Positions 1 through 6,692 are shown, counted from the stretch's first letter. The stretch is 9,574 nucleotides of DNA from SKLM01 sp964450435 (GCA_964450435.1 CAYVCX010000087.1:1-9574), one strand, 5' to 3'. Numbers and translations are program-made. The notes: generated by a model from the letters alone, not told the origin.

Positions 1-109
1 TCCCGACAGCGTAGTAGACCCCGAACTCCTCGGGCGTGAGCATCGACGCGATGAGTGCCTCAGGGACCAGCGATAGATACAGGTGGACATCTCTATTCAC
101 TGCCTTCAT
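1..109 (-). CDS. Hypothetical protein, N-terminal part (runs off left edge)
   Basis: An ATG on the minus strand at 109-107 opens a frame of 36 codons that is still open at the window edge. The peptide starts MKAVNRDVHLYLSLVPEA and continues with a segment reading LTPEEFGVYYAVG. Its composition is natural: aliphatic, acidic and aromatic residues, not the Arg/Pro/His excess typical of shadow frames. A Shine-Dalgarno AAGGAG lies at 121-126, 11 nt before the ATG, which is a slightly long spacing. I do not recognise the family well enough to name it. The piece looks like the N-terminus of a soluble protein with no signal peptide. It is the last gene visible in the leftward gene run, and its product cannot be judged without the sequence beyond the edge. 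Confidence 0.7.
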   Translation of the reverse strand, partial: MKAVNRDVHLYLSLVPEALIASMLTPEEFGVYYAVG

Positions 110-522
110 TCGCAAAGTGTCTCCTTGGTGAAGAAGCTCAGCTGCAGGCACATAGTTCTGTGTGCGTGGCGTGCAGCGTCCAGATGAGCGGTATGGTTCC
201 CAGGATGACCTGCACTGCGATACCGATCACGTCCGTCCTTCCGGTGGATCGGTCCACTACCGTCGAGACGAGGCGCACGACACCGAAAGCGAAGTACAGG
301 GTCCTCCGCATGCGCCAGGTTCCCGGGGGTGCCAACAACCAACGGGAGGGCACCGGCACCGGTGAGGCGACCGCCAAACACGGCGCGGACCTCGGTCACA
401 TCGCGCGGCCCCGCGGTCAGCAACCCGGTGAAGCCCTGCGCGGACAACCGATGGACGGGTGCCAGAAGGTCGATCGAAGCAGTGCCGACACAGGGAGTGA
501 TGTCTGGGACCTGCAGAATCAT
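106..522 (-). CDS. Hypothetical ORF, coding signal only in its first half
   Basis: This minus-strand frame of 138 codons begins with ATG at 522, 27 nt after the stop of the 93-residue gene. Its stop overlaps the next start as ATGA at 109-106. Roughly the first 75 residues look like real protein (MILQVPDITPCVGTASIDLL, then GFTGLLTAGPRDVTEVRAVF), with high G/C at third codon positions. After about position 300 the residues become rich in Arg, His and Pro, which suggests a non-coding frame. Over the same bases the +1-shifted frame becomes hydrophobic and protein-like. The start has no convincing Shine-Dalgarno sequence. It could be a genuine gene whose C-terminus is atypical, a gene carrying a one-base indel, or two overlapping small genes. 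I do not recognise a family. Confidence 0.35.
   Translation of the reverse strand: MILQVPDITPCVGTASIDLLAPVHRLSAQGFTGLLTAGPRDVTEVRAVFGGRLTGAGALPLVVGTPGNLAHAEDPVLRFRCRAPRLDGSGPIHRKDGRDRYRSAGHPGNHTAHLDAARHAHRTMCLQLSFFTKETLCE
138..311 (-). other. Possible small membrane ORF or shifted C-terminal part of the preceding gene
   Basis: An ATG at 311 opens 57 codons ending in TGA at 138-140. The residues form two hydrophobic stretches, about residues 4-19 (TLYFAFGVVRLVSTVV) and 28-47 (VIGIAVQVILGTIPLIWTLH), separated by a polar turn. G or C occupies most third codon positions, as in the neighbouring genes. There is no Shine-Dalgarno sequence in front of this ATG, and the frame is open further upstream to about 377 with poor composition. 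The 28-nt gap from its stop to the next start at 109, with the AAGGAG between them, is a normal operon junction. It may be a separate two-helix membrane peptide or the frameshifted C-terminus of the ORF starting at 522. Confidence 0.3.
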
Positions 523-549
523 CTCTAAGTTCGATCGTTCTGCAGCGGG

Positions 550-831
550 TTAAGCATACCGCTGTGCCAAGAAGCGGGCGGCGTACCGGGCCCAATCCGC
601 GCCAGGGGCCTTCCCCCGCTGCTCGTTCGATGCGGCGACCAGGAGGTAGACGAGTTGGCTCTTGCTCAACGGGACGTCGAGCAGCGCCCGCAGCCGTTCC
701 AGCGCGTAGTCGGCGTACCAAAGAGGCCAGTCTGGGTCCTGGCCGCCGGTTTCGATGAAGGCCTGGTGATGGGCCTCGCTGGCCTTGCGAAACAGATCCT
801 CGAGCTGCTGTTCCAGTCTGGGATCACCCAT
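550..831 (-). CDS. Small conserved-looking hypothetical protein (93 aa)
   Basis: A complete 93-codon gene with ATG at 831 and stop TAA at 550-552. A strong Shine-Dalgarno AGGAG (839-843) sits 7 nt before the start, which fixes it. The protein is soluble and mostly helical in appearance. An N-terminal acidic helix (LEQQLEDLFRKASEAHHQAF) is followed by a Trp/Tyr-rich middle (DPDWPLWYADYALERL), a segment PLSKSQLVYLLVAA, and a C-terminal DWARYAARFLAQRY. No signal peptide, transmembrane helix or metal-binding Cys/His cluster is present. The spacing of aromatic residues and the clean ribosome site make it a convincing gene. I recall similar short proteins of unknown function but cannot name a family. 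It lies 246 nt downstream of sppA and precedes the uncertain ORF at 522. Confidence 0.8.
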   Translation of the reverse strand: MGDPRLEQQLEDLFRKASEAHHQAFIETGGQDPDWPLWYADYALERLRALLDVPLSKSQLVYLLVAASNEQRGKAPGADWARYAARFLAQRYA

Positions 832-886
832 AACGGATCTCCTGGCGAGGTATCAGCGGACGCACGTCAGGCAACGCTTCTGCCGC

Positions 887-1081
887 TCAAGCATGGTGCA
901 GAAAAGACGGGCGGTCGGTGCCCACGACGCCCGCGATGAGGGTCCTGCCTGCCACTGGCGGGACCATAGTACGCTCCTCGGAGAGCAGCGCCTCCCACGT
1001 CTGAGCTTGTACGGCTGCTGGGTTCCCGCCGAAAGCTGCGGGCTTCCCCGATTGCTGCTTCTGGACCGTACGCTTGATCAT
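887..1081 (-). CDS. Possible small ORF coupled to the sppA stop (64 aa)
   Basis: An ATG at 1081-1079 overlaps the sppA stop codon as ATGA (1081-1078), the usual geometry of translational coupling. The frame runs 64 codons to TGA at 887-889. The peptide (MIKRTVQKQQSGKPAAFGGN at its start, later WEALLSEERTMVPPVAGRTL) has balanced composition and fills most of the gap between sppA and the gene at 831. There is no strong Shine-Dalgarno sequence, only a GGGG just before the ATG, and no recognisable motif. In GC-rich DNA an open stretch of this length can arise by chance. The call is therefore weak and rests mainly on the overlap and composition. Confidence 0.25.
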   Translation of the reverse strand: MIKRTVQKQQSGKPAAFGGNPAAVQAQTWEALLSEERTMVPPVAGRTLIAGVVGTDRPSFLHHA

Positions 1082-2796
1082 CCCCGCACTCGCACCTGCC
1101 AGGGCGCCATTGCCCATACGCGTTCGCGGCTCAGGTTCCGGAGGAGGTCCAGCACTGCTTTCCACTCATTCTGGCCGTTGGTGGCGAATGACCGGGGCAG
1201 CATCTCCTGCCGCGGCGGCCTGGTTTGGACCACAGTGTAGTCCCTGTCCGGGTCCAGTTCCGCCAACTCCTTTGCCGTTGCCAGCGCTGTCCCGAAGCCC
1301 CCCAGCCGGTCCACCAGGCCGATCTCCCGTGCTTGCTCTCCGGTCCACACCCGGCCGCGCGCAACCCTCTCGACCGCGTCCTCGGTCATGCCGCGGCCCT
1401 GGGCCACAAGCTGCTTGAATCGGTTGTAGGTGTCCCCCAGCTCCCGGCAGACCTGCTCGCGCTGCTCTTGGGTGAACGGCCTGAACTCGGAGTAGAGATC
1501 GGCTCTTGCCCCTCGCTGGAACTCCTGATGTCCGATATTGAGGCCGGCATAGAGGTCGCCGAGGACGAGCTTGCCGCCCCAGATGCCGATGGAGCCGGTC
1601 ATGGTCGTCGGGCGGGCTACGATGCGGTCGGCGGCTGCCGAGACGTAGTAGCCGCCCGAGGCAGCGTGTTCACCCATCAGGGCGACGACCGGCTTGTTCT
1701 CCCGCACCCGCCGCACCTCGCGCCAGATCAGGTCCGAAGCCAGAGACGACCCTCCGGGCGAGTCGACGGTGAGGACTACCGCGGCGATGTGGGGATCCAC
1801 CTCGGCCTGGCGGAGGGCCCGGGCGACGGTCTCGGCGCCAGCCTGAGCCTCGACAGGGAGCGGGAGCGGGGTGGGCATGCGGCGGCTCTCGCCGGGGACG
1901 ATCATGCCCTTCACTGACACCACGCCGATGCGCTTCCGGGTAGTCCACCGGACCGGGTGACGGAGCCAGCGCGCGGCGTTCTCCCAGGCGAGCACAGGCA
2001 CCGGCGCCTCGTCGCCGTCCGGAGACGGCGAGCGCTGACGAGCCAGGTGCTGCGCCAACTCATCCTCGTAGAGGACGGCGTCGATGAGGCCCGCTCCAAG
2101 GGCGTCGTCGGGGCCCATGGGCATGGCATCGATGAGCTCCCGGACGCGCTCCTGGTGCAGGCCGCGGCCCTCAGCGACGGCCGCGACCAACTCGGCGAAG
2201 TGCGAGTCGAGGATGGCGTTGAGCATCTCTCGGTGCGGCTCCGTCATGGTGGAACGGCGGAACGCGTCGGGCGTAACCTTGTACTCGGCGATCGATTCGA
2301 GATCTGCCTCGATTCCGGCCATCGACAGGGCGTCTTTCAGGAAGAAGGCCTCGCTGCGCAGGCCCAGCACGTTGAGGCGGCCCGATGGGGGAACGATCAC
2401 CTCGTCGCAGGCGGAGGCCAGGTAGAAGTCCCAGGTTCCTGCCGAGGGCATCCAGGCGATGGTGTGCTTGCCCTGTCTTCGCAGCTGGCTCAACATCCGC
2501 CGCAGGGTGTGGAGGGTGGGCGGACCGGCCCGGAGGGAACCCAAGCGGAAGATCGCGCCCTCGACGCGCCGGTCGCCGCCGATCAGGTCTAGAATGCGCT
2601 CCAGGTCCTCAAGGCTGAGTTCCGAGGGGAACAGAGGCAGCATCCTCACGGGGAAAGGAGCGCGACGCCGAGGTGTCCGTTCGGGGAAGGATCCCTCGAG
2701 GCTGACGACCGGGTAGTCGAGTCCCCTGCGCCGCAGCGAGCGGACGAGGTTACGGATGACTCGGATGGCGTTGAGCGGGAGATCAAGGGGTCTCAC
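1078..2796 (-). CDS. sppA: SppA-type signal peptide peptidase, S49 family, tandem domain, no membrane anchor
   Basis: A serine peptidase of clan SK, family S49, long (67K) type. In known members it cleaves leftover signal peptides and other peptides using a Ser/Lys dyad. Counting from the GTG start (572 residues), the N-terminal S49-like domain covers about 30-250 and carries the Lys of EYKVTPDAF at residue 173. The C-terminal domain covers about 290-540 with VDSPGGSS, then HAASGGYY holding the nucleophile Ser380, then TGSIGIWGG. The 207-residue Lys-Ser distance is close to that of E. coli SppA (K209/S409). Unlike E. coli SppA there is no N-terminal transmembrane helix. The N-terminus has only a basic amphipathic stretch (NAIRVIRNLVRSLRRR), so a cytosolic or peripheral enzyme is inferred. 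I chose GTG at 2796 because AAGGAG lies 6 nt upstream. An ATG at 2814 in the same frame would add six residues but has no Shine-Dalgarno sequence. The gene overlaps the NUDIX gene. Confidence 0.93.
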   Translation of the reverse strand: MRPLDLPLNAIRVIRNLVRSLRRRGLDYPVVSLEGSFPERTPRRRAPFPVRMLPLFPSELSLEDLERILDLIGGDRRVEGAIFRLGSLRAGPPTLHTLRRMLSQLRRQGKHTIAWMPSAGTWDFYLASACDEVIVPPSGRLNVLGLRSEAFFLKDALSMAGIEADLESIAEYKVTPDAFRRSTMTEPHREMLNAILDSHFAELVAAVAEGRGLHQERVRELIDAMPMGPDDALGAGLIDAVLYEDELAQHLARQRSPSPDGDEAPVPVLAWENAARWLRHPVRWTTRKRIGVVSVKGMIVPGESRRMPTPLPLPVEAQAGAETVARALRQAEVDPHIAAVVLTVDSPGGSSLASDLIWREVRRVRENKPVVALMGEHAASGGYYVSAAADRIVARPTTMTGSIGIWGGKLVLGDLYAGLNIGHQEFQRGARADLYSEFRPFTQEQREQVCRELGDTYNRFKQLVAQGRGMTEDAVERVARGRVWTGEQAREIGLVDRLGGFGTALATAKELAELDPDRDYTVVQTRPPRQEMLPRSFATNGQNEWKAVLDLLRNLSRERVWAMAPWQVRVRG

Positions 2797-3238
2797 GGCT
2801 GGCTCCTTCGCCATTGAGATACGCCAGCAGCCCCTCGGGGTACAACGGGGGGCCGTCGCTCCGGAGCTCGCTCAGGGGCACCCACCGAGCCGGGAACACG
2901 AGGTCGTCCTCCTCGTGAACCTCGAAGTGCTCCTGGTCGTAGAGTGAGGAGTCGGCAAAGGTCGCTTCGTAGAGCTGCACAATCTCGTGGCTGCGTTCCC
3001 CGTTGTAGGCACATATGTTCTCCAGGGCACCCAGGTAGCGTACGTCGCCAAGCTCAACTGCGAGCTCCTCGGCGAACTCCCGCTGGAGCGCCTCGTCGCC
3101 TCGTTCCCCGAACTGGATCCCTCCACCCAAGGGGCGGTAGAAGACCTCGCCGCTGGTCGGATCGCGTCCCTCAAAGACGAGAAGCTCATCGCCGCGCCAG
3201 AACAGGCCCAGGGCCACCGGGCGAATGTGTCTGTTCAT
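2783..3238 (-). CDS. NUDIX hydrolase
   Basis: A 151-residue NUDIX protein, expected to hydrolyse a nucleoside diphosphate linked to another moiety using Mg2+. The substrate cannot be read from the sequence. The Nudix box spans residues 39-61 (GGIQFGERGDEALQREFAEE and following residues). It has the E45, R53, E54, E57 and E58 positions intact, but Ala60 replaces the consensus Gly of EExGU. The domain starts with a beta strand (IRPVALGLFWRGDELLVFEG), and GEVFYRPLGGG leads into the box, as in MutT-like folds. A C-terminal ARWVPLSEL segment is typical of the fold. The start ATG at 3238 has only a weak purine stretch (GGAGAA) upstream. The gene is 91 nt after tsaD, and its 3' end overlaps sppA, so the three genes are probably co-transcribed. 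Roles in nucleotide sanitation or signalling are both possible. Confidence 0.93.
   Translation of the reverse strand: MNRHIRPVALGLFWRGDELLVFEGRDPTSGEVFYRPLGGGIQFGERGDEALQREFAEELAVELGDVRYLGALENICAYNGERSHEIVQLYEATFADSSLYDQEHFEVHEEDDLVFPARWVPLSELRSDGPPLYPEGLLAYLNGEGASRETP
2803..2808 (-). promoter_or_regulatory. Shine-Dalgarno AAGGAG deciding the sppA start
   Basis: On the minus strand AAGGAG is followed by six bases (CCAGCC) and then GTG at 2796-2794. This is ideal ribosome-site geometry and lies inside the end of the NUDIX coding sequence. It argues for the GTG start over the ATG at 2814, which would place this motif inside sppA codons 3 and 4. Confidence 0.7.
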
Positions 3239-3329
3239 AATCGAGGGTTCTCCATCGATGCCAGTCTGGACGGTGCAGTATCTTCCTGCGAGCCCCAGAT
3301 CCCGTGCACCGCGTGCCGTGGCTCGACGG

Positions 3330-4346
3330 CTACGCCAGCCTCAGCCCGGTCACGACATCCAGATCCCAGCCCGCCCTCTCTCCGGACATGAAGTGTCGGT
3401 GGGCGCAAGCGCCCACCATCGCGGCGTTGTCGGTGCATAGGAAGATGGGCGGGTAGTAGACGGGCACGGATATTCGTTCCACTGCGGCGTCGCGGAGGGT
3501 CTGGTTGGCCGTCACGCCGCCGGAGAGCAACACAGCGGTAACTTCGAACTCGTCTGCCGCTTCGGCTGCCTTGGCTGAGAGGACGTCCACGACGGCCGCC
3601 TGGAAGCTGGCGGCCAGATCGGCGAGCAGTCTGCCTTCGGGTGGATCGCTGTATTTCTGGACTTCACGCAGCACGGCGGTCTTGAGCCCGCTAAAGCTGA
3701 AATCATAGGAAGCGTCCAGCCAGGCCCGTGGAAAATCGAAGGCCTGCGGGCGGCCGTTCTGGGCTACGCGCTCGATCTCCGGGCCGCCGGGGTAGGGCAG
3801 ACCAAGCAGGCGCCCCACTTTGTCGAAGGCTTCGCCACCGGCATCGTCGAGGGTGCGACCCAGATGCTGGTAGCTGCCGTGGTCGCGCACGAGGGTCAGC
3901 TCGGTGTGACCGCCGGAGACGAGCAAGGAAAGCAGAGGGAAGCTGAGGTCGCCGCGCGGTGTCCTCTCGCCCTCGACATCCAGCCAGTGGGCGTAGATGT
4001 GTGCCTCCAGATGATTGACGCCGATGAGCGGCAATCTGCGGGCCAGCGCCAGGCCCTTGGCGGCGTTCACGCCCACCAGGAGGGAGCCGGCGAGGCCAGG
4101 CCCATACGTGACAGCCACAGCATCCAGGTCGCTGAAGCCGAGGTGGGCCTCCTGCATCGCCTGTTCGATGATGGGGACGATGGCCTTGATGTGGGCCCGC
4201 GAGGCCATCTCCGGAAAGACGCCGCCGTACTCGGCGTGCAGCTTGACCTGCGAGGCCACGACGTTGGACAGGATGCGGCACCCGTCCTCAATGACGGCGC
4301 CGGCTGTCTCGTCGCACGACGTCTCGATAGCGAGTATACGTGTCAT
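3330..4346 (-). CDS. tsaD: tRNA N6-adenosine threonylcarbamoyltransferase TsaD
   Basis: TsaD (Kae1/YgjD/Gcp family, 338 residues) transfers the threonylcarbamoyl group from threonylcarbamoyl-AMP to A37 of ANN-decoding tRNAs. In bacteria it works with TsaB and TsaE in the cytoplasm. The ASKHA-type fold markers are all present: ILAIETSCDETAGAV at residues 4-18, YGPGLAGSLLVG at 81-92, the metal-binding His112 and His116 in NHLEAH, SGGHTEL at 144-150, GGVTAN at 276-281, and the metal-ligand Asp306 in CTDNAAM. These match the H111/H115/D300 pattern of E. coli TsaD. The start at 4346 is set by the conserved N-terminal MTRILAIETS. A 29-residue in-frame extension to 4433 has no family match and overlaps the likely promoter. 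A purine-rich AGGAAGACAGG precedes the ATG. tsaB and tsaE are not in this window. The gene leads a probable transcription unit with the NUDIX gene and sppA. Confidence 0.97.
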   Translation of the reverse strand: MTRILAIETSCDETAGAVIEDGCRILSNVVASQVKLHAEYGGVFPEMASRAHIKAIVPIIEQAMQEAHLGFSDLDAVAVTYGPGLAGSLLVGVNAAKGLALARRLPLIGVNHLEAHIYAHWLDVEGERTPRGDLSFPLLSLLVSGGHTELTLVRDHGSYQHLGRTLDDAGGEAFDKVGRLLGLPYPGGPEIERVAQNGRPQAFDFPRAWLDASYDFSFSGLKTAVLREVQKYSDPPEGRLLADLAASFQAAVVDVLSAKAAEAADEFEVTAVLLSGGVTANQTLRDAAVERISVPVYYPPIFLCTDNAAMVGACAHRHFMSGERAGWDLDVVTGLRLA

Positions 4347-4362
4347 CCTGTCTTCCTGTCTT
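4347..4362 (-). repeat. Tandem 8-bp repeat carrying the tsaD ribosome site
   Basis: The 16 bases just before the tsaD ATG are two exact copies of AAGACAGG on the minus strand. They create AGGAAG and ACAGG purine runs that can serve as the Shine-Dalgarno site. Such short tandem copies can change in number by slippage, which would alter spacing, but this is only a possibility. Confidence 0.5.
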
Positions 4363-4371
4363 CGTGTGTCC

Positions 4372-4399
4372 ATTGTACTCATCGATCCATCCGGGACAA
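4372..4399 (-). promoter_or_regulatory. Candidate sigma-70-type promoter for tsaD
   Basis: On the minus strand TTGTCC (4394-4399, 4 of 6 matches to the -35 consensus) is separated by 16 bp from TACAAT (4372-4377, 5 of 6 matches to the -10 consensus). Transcription would start near 4365 and leave a leader of about 20 nt before the tsaD ATG at 4346. It lies in the only sizeable gap (144 nt) inside the leftward gene run, which supports a separate transcription unit. The prediction rests on motif matching alone. Confidence 0.5.
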
Positions 4400-4466
4400 G
4401 CCCAGCCTCAGGGACGCTGAAGCAAGCGCTCAAGATCTCAGTTGGCTGTCCTGTGCATTCGACCTG

Positions 4467-4491
4467 GCATCCGCCAGCGCCCAGCGGATGC
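4467..4491 (-). terminator. Hairpin at the 3' end of the M24 peptidase gene (possible weak terminator)
   Basis: A perfect 8-bp inverted repeat, GCATCCGC then nine loop bases then GCGGATGC, starts at the last base of the M24 peptidase stop codon. The stem is GC-rich, but no T-run follows in the direction of transcription, so it is not a classical intrinsic terminator. It may stabilise the transcript end, pause polymerase, or end transcription with a factor. Its position between operon 1 and the tsaD promoter fits an operon boundary. Confidence 0.4.
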
Positions 4492-5714
4492 TACATGTCT
4501 ATGATCAGCTCTTTGGGAAAGTCGGTTAGATTGTGCACGGCGCCGTCGTCATCGATCCAGATCACGTCCTCGATGCGGACGCCGAAGCCCTGTTCGGGGT
4601 AGTACAATCCCGGCTCGCAGGTGAAGACGTGGCCTGGCTGCAGGACGGTGTCGTTGGTGGGATTGTCGCTGAAGCGAGGCTCCTCGTGGATGGCCAGTCC
4701 CAGTCCATGGCCCACGCTGTGCACGTACCCTCTTTCGGTGGTGCTGTCGCTTCCGACGGTGGGGTGTCCGCGTTCCTCGAAGAACTGGCATGTCATCTGC
4801 TGGAAACGGCGGGCCTCCTGACCGGTCTCGTAGGCGGCGATGAGCATGTCCACGGCCGCTGCCACGTCCCGGTACGCATCAGCAACCTGTGCCGGTGCGT
4901 GCTCCAGACAGAAGGTGCGGGTCATGTCGAAGAAATAGCCCCCACCCACTTCACGCGGGAAGATATCGAAGACGATCGTCTTTCCCAGGGCCACGACGTC
5001 CTCAGGGCGGCCTTTGCTGTGCGGCACCCCCGCGTCGCGCCCGATGGAGAAGATGAACCCCTCGGGGTCCTCGAGATGTTCTTCGGCGATGAAGCGGTTG
5101 ATCTCGTCGTGAACGCGGCCGATGGTCAACGGCGACCGGTCGGGCTGGAGGAGAATTTCATCGGCCACCTGATGGGAACGGAGGAAGTCGATGGTGCGGC
5201 GTACGATGACGCTGGTGCGGCGGCCCAACTCCTGAATGCGCTCGGCCTCCGCGGCCTCCTTGGTTGCGCGCGCATCCTCGATAAGGGGGGTGTCGAAATC
5301 GCCGTACACCGTGACGTGCTCCAGCTGGGCGTCGAGGGCGTTGAGCAGCCTCCAGGCACGGCCTTGATCGGCGTTTCCGTAGAAGCCCACCCGACCGCTC
5401 ACGGCCAGATCGGCGAGAATGCGGCGGTAGAGCTCAACGGTGGCGGCCAGTCGATCCTCTTTCTCGCGCAGGATGCTCACGAAGTCGTACTGGTTCAGAC
5501 TTACGACGGTGAGGCCGCTGGCGGCGGCCTCGTCACGCTCTATGGGAGAGCAGAGCAGGATCGGCTCTGCGCCGCGCTTCTGGACGACATAGCCTCCGGT
5601 CAGGCTGGCGCCGTTGGTCATATAGTACATGCTCGGATTGCCGTGCGCAGGCCCGGCGACGACGAACGCATCCAGGCCTCGCTGTTCCATCAGACGATCG
5701 AGGTCTTTTTTCAC
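4491..5714 (-). CDS. M24 family metallopeptidase (Xaa-Pro aminopeptidase-like)
   Basis: A 407-residue pita-bread-fold peptidase, probably cleaving N-terminal residues before proline in the cytoplasm. The N-terminal creatinase-like domain covers about residues 1-150 and the catalytic domain about 155-407. All five dinuclear metal ligands are visible: Asp250 in VFDIFPRE, Asp263 in FFDMTRTF, His336 in SVGHGLGL, Glu367 in CEPGLYYP and Glu382 in VRIEDV. A substrate-side His232 (PHSKGR) is also present. Twelve residues separate the two Asp ligands where ten are usual, giving the DIFPR-type subgroup. There is no signal peptide. The start is GTG at 5714, backed by a perfect AAGGAGG 7 nt upstream. It sits 24 nt after prs and closes operon 1. 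Exact substrate specificity (dipeptidase, prolidase or aminopeptidase P) cannot be told from sequence alone. Confidence 0.92.
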   Translation of the reverse strand: MKKDLDRLMEQRGLDAFVVAGPAHGNPSMYYMTNGASLTGGYVVQKRGAEPILLCSPIERDEAAASGLTVVSLNQYDFVSILREKEDRLAATVELYRRILADLAVSGRVGFYGNADQGRAWRLLNALDAQLEHVTVYGDFDTPLIEDARATKEAAEAERIQELGRRTSVIVRRTIDFLRSHQVADEILLQPDRSPLTIGRVHDEINRFIAEEHLEDPEGFIFSIGRDAGVPHSKGRPEDVVALGKTIVFDIFPREVGGGYFFDMTRTFCLEHAPAQVADAYRDVAAAVDMLIAAYETGQEARRFQQMTCQFFEERGHPTVGSDSTTERGYVHSVGHGLGLAIHEEPRFSDNPTNDTVLQPGHVFTCEPGLYYPEQGFGVRIEDVIWIDDDGAVHNLTDFPKELIIDM

Positions 5715-5721
5715 TCCGGAG

Positions 5722-5728
5722 CCTCCTT
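5722..5728 (-). promoter_or_regulatory. Perfect Shine-Dalgarno of the M24 peptidase gene
   Basis: AAGGAGG on the minus strand lies 7 nt before the GTG start codon at 5714-5712. It is a full match to the anti-Shine-Dalgarno core and fixes a non-ATG start. Confidence 0.8.
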
Positions 5729-5738
5729 CCTCGCAGGG

Positions 5739-6692
5739 CTACTCGTAGCGCTGATATCTCTGAAACATCTCACCGACGCTGCGGCCCTCGTGCACTCGCT
5801 GGATCACCTCTCCAAGGAGAGCAGCGACCGAGAGAACAGTCAGGTTCGTCGGGCGTTGATCGGGCGGCACGGATATGGAGTTGGTGGTGACGATCTCGCG
5901 GACGGGAAGGGCCGTCAGTGTATCGACGGCGGGAGGAGAGAAGACTGCGTGGGCGAAACAGAGAAAGATGTCTCCAGCCCCGAAGTCTCGCACGATGTTC
6001 ACGGCGTTGGCCATGGTGCCCCCGGTATCCACCTCGTCATCGACGATGATCACGTCGTGGCCCTCCACCTCACCGACCAGCGTGAGGGCTTCGGTGTCCA
6101 CGCTCACCCGTCGCTTCTCCACCAGGGCCAGGGGCAGGCCAAGCTCGGCGGCCAAGTTGCGCGCTTTCTTGGCGAACCCCAGATCCGCCGCCACCACAAC
6201 GGCCTCTCTCAACTCCTTCTCTCGGAAGTAATCGGACAGAATTGAGAAACAGGTGAGCGCGTCCCCGGGGATGCTGAAGAAGCCCTGAATCTGGTCGGCG
6301 TGGAGATCGAGCGTCATGTAGCGATCGGCTCCGGCGACTCCAATGACGTCGGCCATGAGCCTGGCCGTGATGGGGACCCGGGGCTGATCCTTCTTGTCTG
6401 AACGGGCATAGGCGAAGTAGGGGATGACCGCCGTCACGCGATCGGGCGAGGCCCGCTTGAGGGCATCCAGGAAGATAAGCAGTTCCAGGATGTTGTGACT
6501 GACCGGCGAGGCCATCGTCTGGATAAGGAAGACGTCCTGTCCTCGTATGCTTTCCTCCAGTCGGACGAAGATATTCTCGTTGGGGAACTGGAGAATCTCC
6601 CGTGGCGATAGGGGTACACCAAGGTACTGGCTGATCTCCTGGGCCAGGTCGGGACATCCGGTGCCGCTGAATAGCTTGATCTCTCCGTGCAT
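5739..6692 (-). CDS. prs: Ribose-phosphate pyrophosphokinase (PRPP synthetase)
   Basis: Prs makes 5-phosphoribosyl-1-pyrophosphate from ribose 5-phosphate and ATP, feeding purine, pyrimidine, His, Trp and NAD synthesis. The 317-residue protein has the usual length and two phosphoribosyltransferase-type halves. Visible motifs are the ATP-site segment PYFAYARSDKKDQPR (residues 91-105), DLHADQIQGFF with His131 (129-139), the catalytic flexible-loop KRR at 193-195, and the ribose-phosphate loop VDDEVDTGGT (217-226). The FPNENIFVRLEE segment replaces the enterobacterial FSDGE version, so it is a divergent class I-like enzyme. I chose ATG at 6692 because MHGEIKLFSG aligns with the family N-terminus and AGAGGTGG precedes it. 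A GTG at 6716 in the same frame would overlap the acetyltransferase gene. It is 13 nt after that gene and 24 nt before the M24 gene. Confidence 0.96.
   Translation of the reverse strand: MHGEIKLFSGTGCPDLAQEISQYLGVPLSPREILQFPNENIFVRLEESIRGQDVFLIQTMASPVSHNILELLIFLDALKRASPDRVTAVIPYFAYARSDKKDQPRVPITARLMADVIGVAGADRYMTLDLHADQIQGFFSIPGDALTCFSILSDYFREKELREAVVVAADLGFAKKARNLAAELGLPLALVEKRRVSVDTEALTLVGEVEGHDVIIVDDEVDTGGTMANAVNIVRDFGAGDIFLCFAHAVFSPPAVDTLTALPVREIVTTNSISVPPDQRPTNLTVLSVAALLGEVIQRVHEGRSVGEMFQRYQRYE

Noticed and set aside
55..528. Plus-strand open frame of 157 codons at the left end
   Set aside because: It overlaps the well-supported minus-strand start at 109. It has no convincing ribosome site and looks like the complement of the minus-strand coding frames.
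832..1077. Intrinsic terminator after sppA (CCCGC/GCGGG stem near 1026-1043)
   Set aside because: The stem is only about 5 bp and is not followed by a T-run in the direction of transcription.
3239..3329. Promoter between tsaD and the NUDIX gene
   Set aside because: Only a weak GATACT-like -10 was found, with no suitable -35. Co-transcription with tsaD is simpler.
4347..4433. 29-residue N-terminal extension of TsaD to 4433
   Set aside because: TsaD proteins start at the MTRILAIETS-like strand. The extension has no family match and covers the candidate -10 and -35 boxes.
4533..6245. Long plus-strand open frame (570 codons) opposite the M24 peptidase and prs genes
   Set aside because: It lies antisense to two genes with complete catalytic motifs. 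Open antisense frames are common in GC-rich DNA. Its translation shows no known motif and it has no ribosome site.
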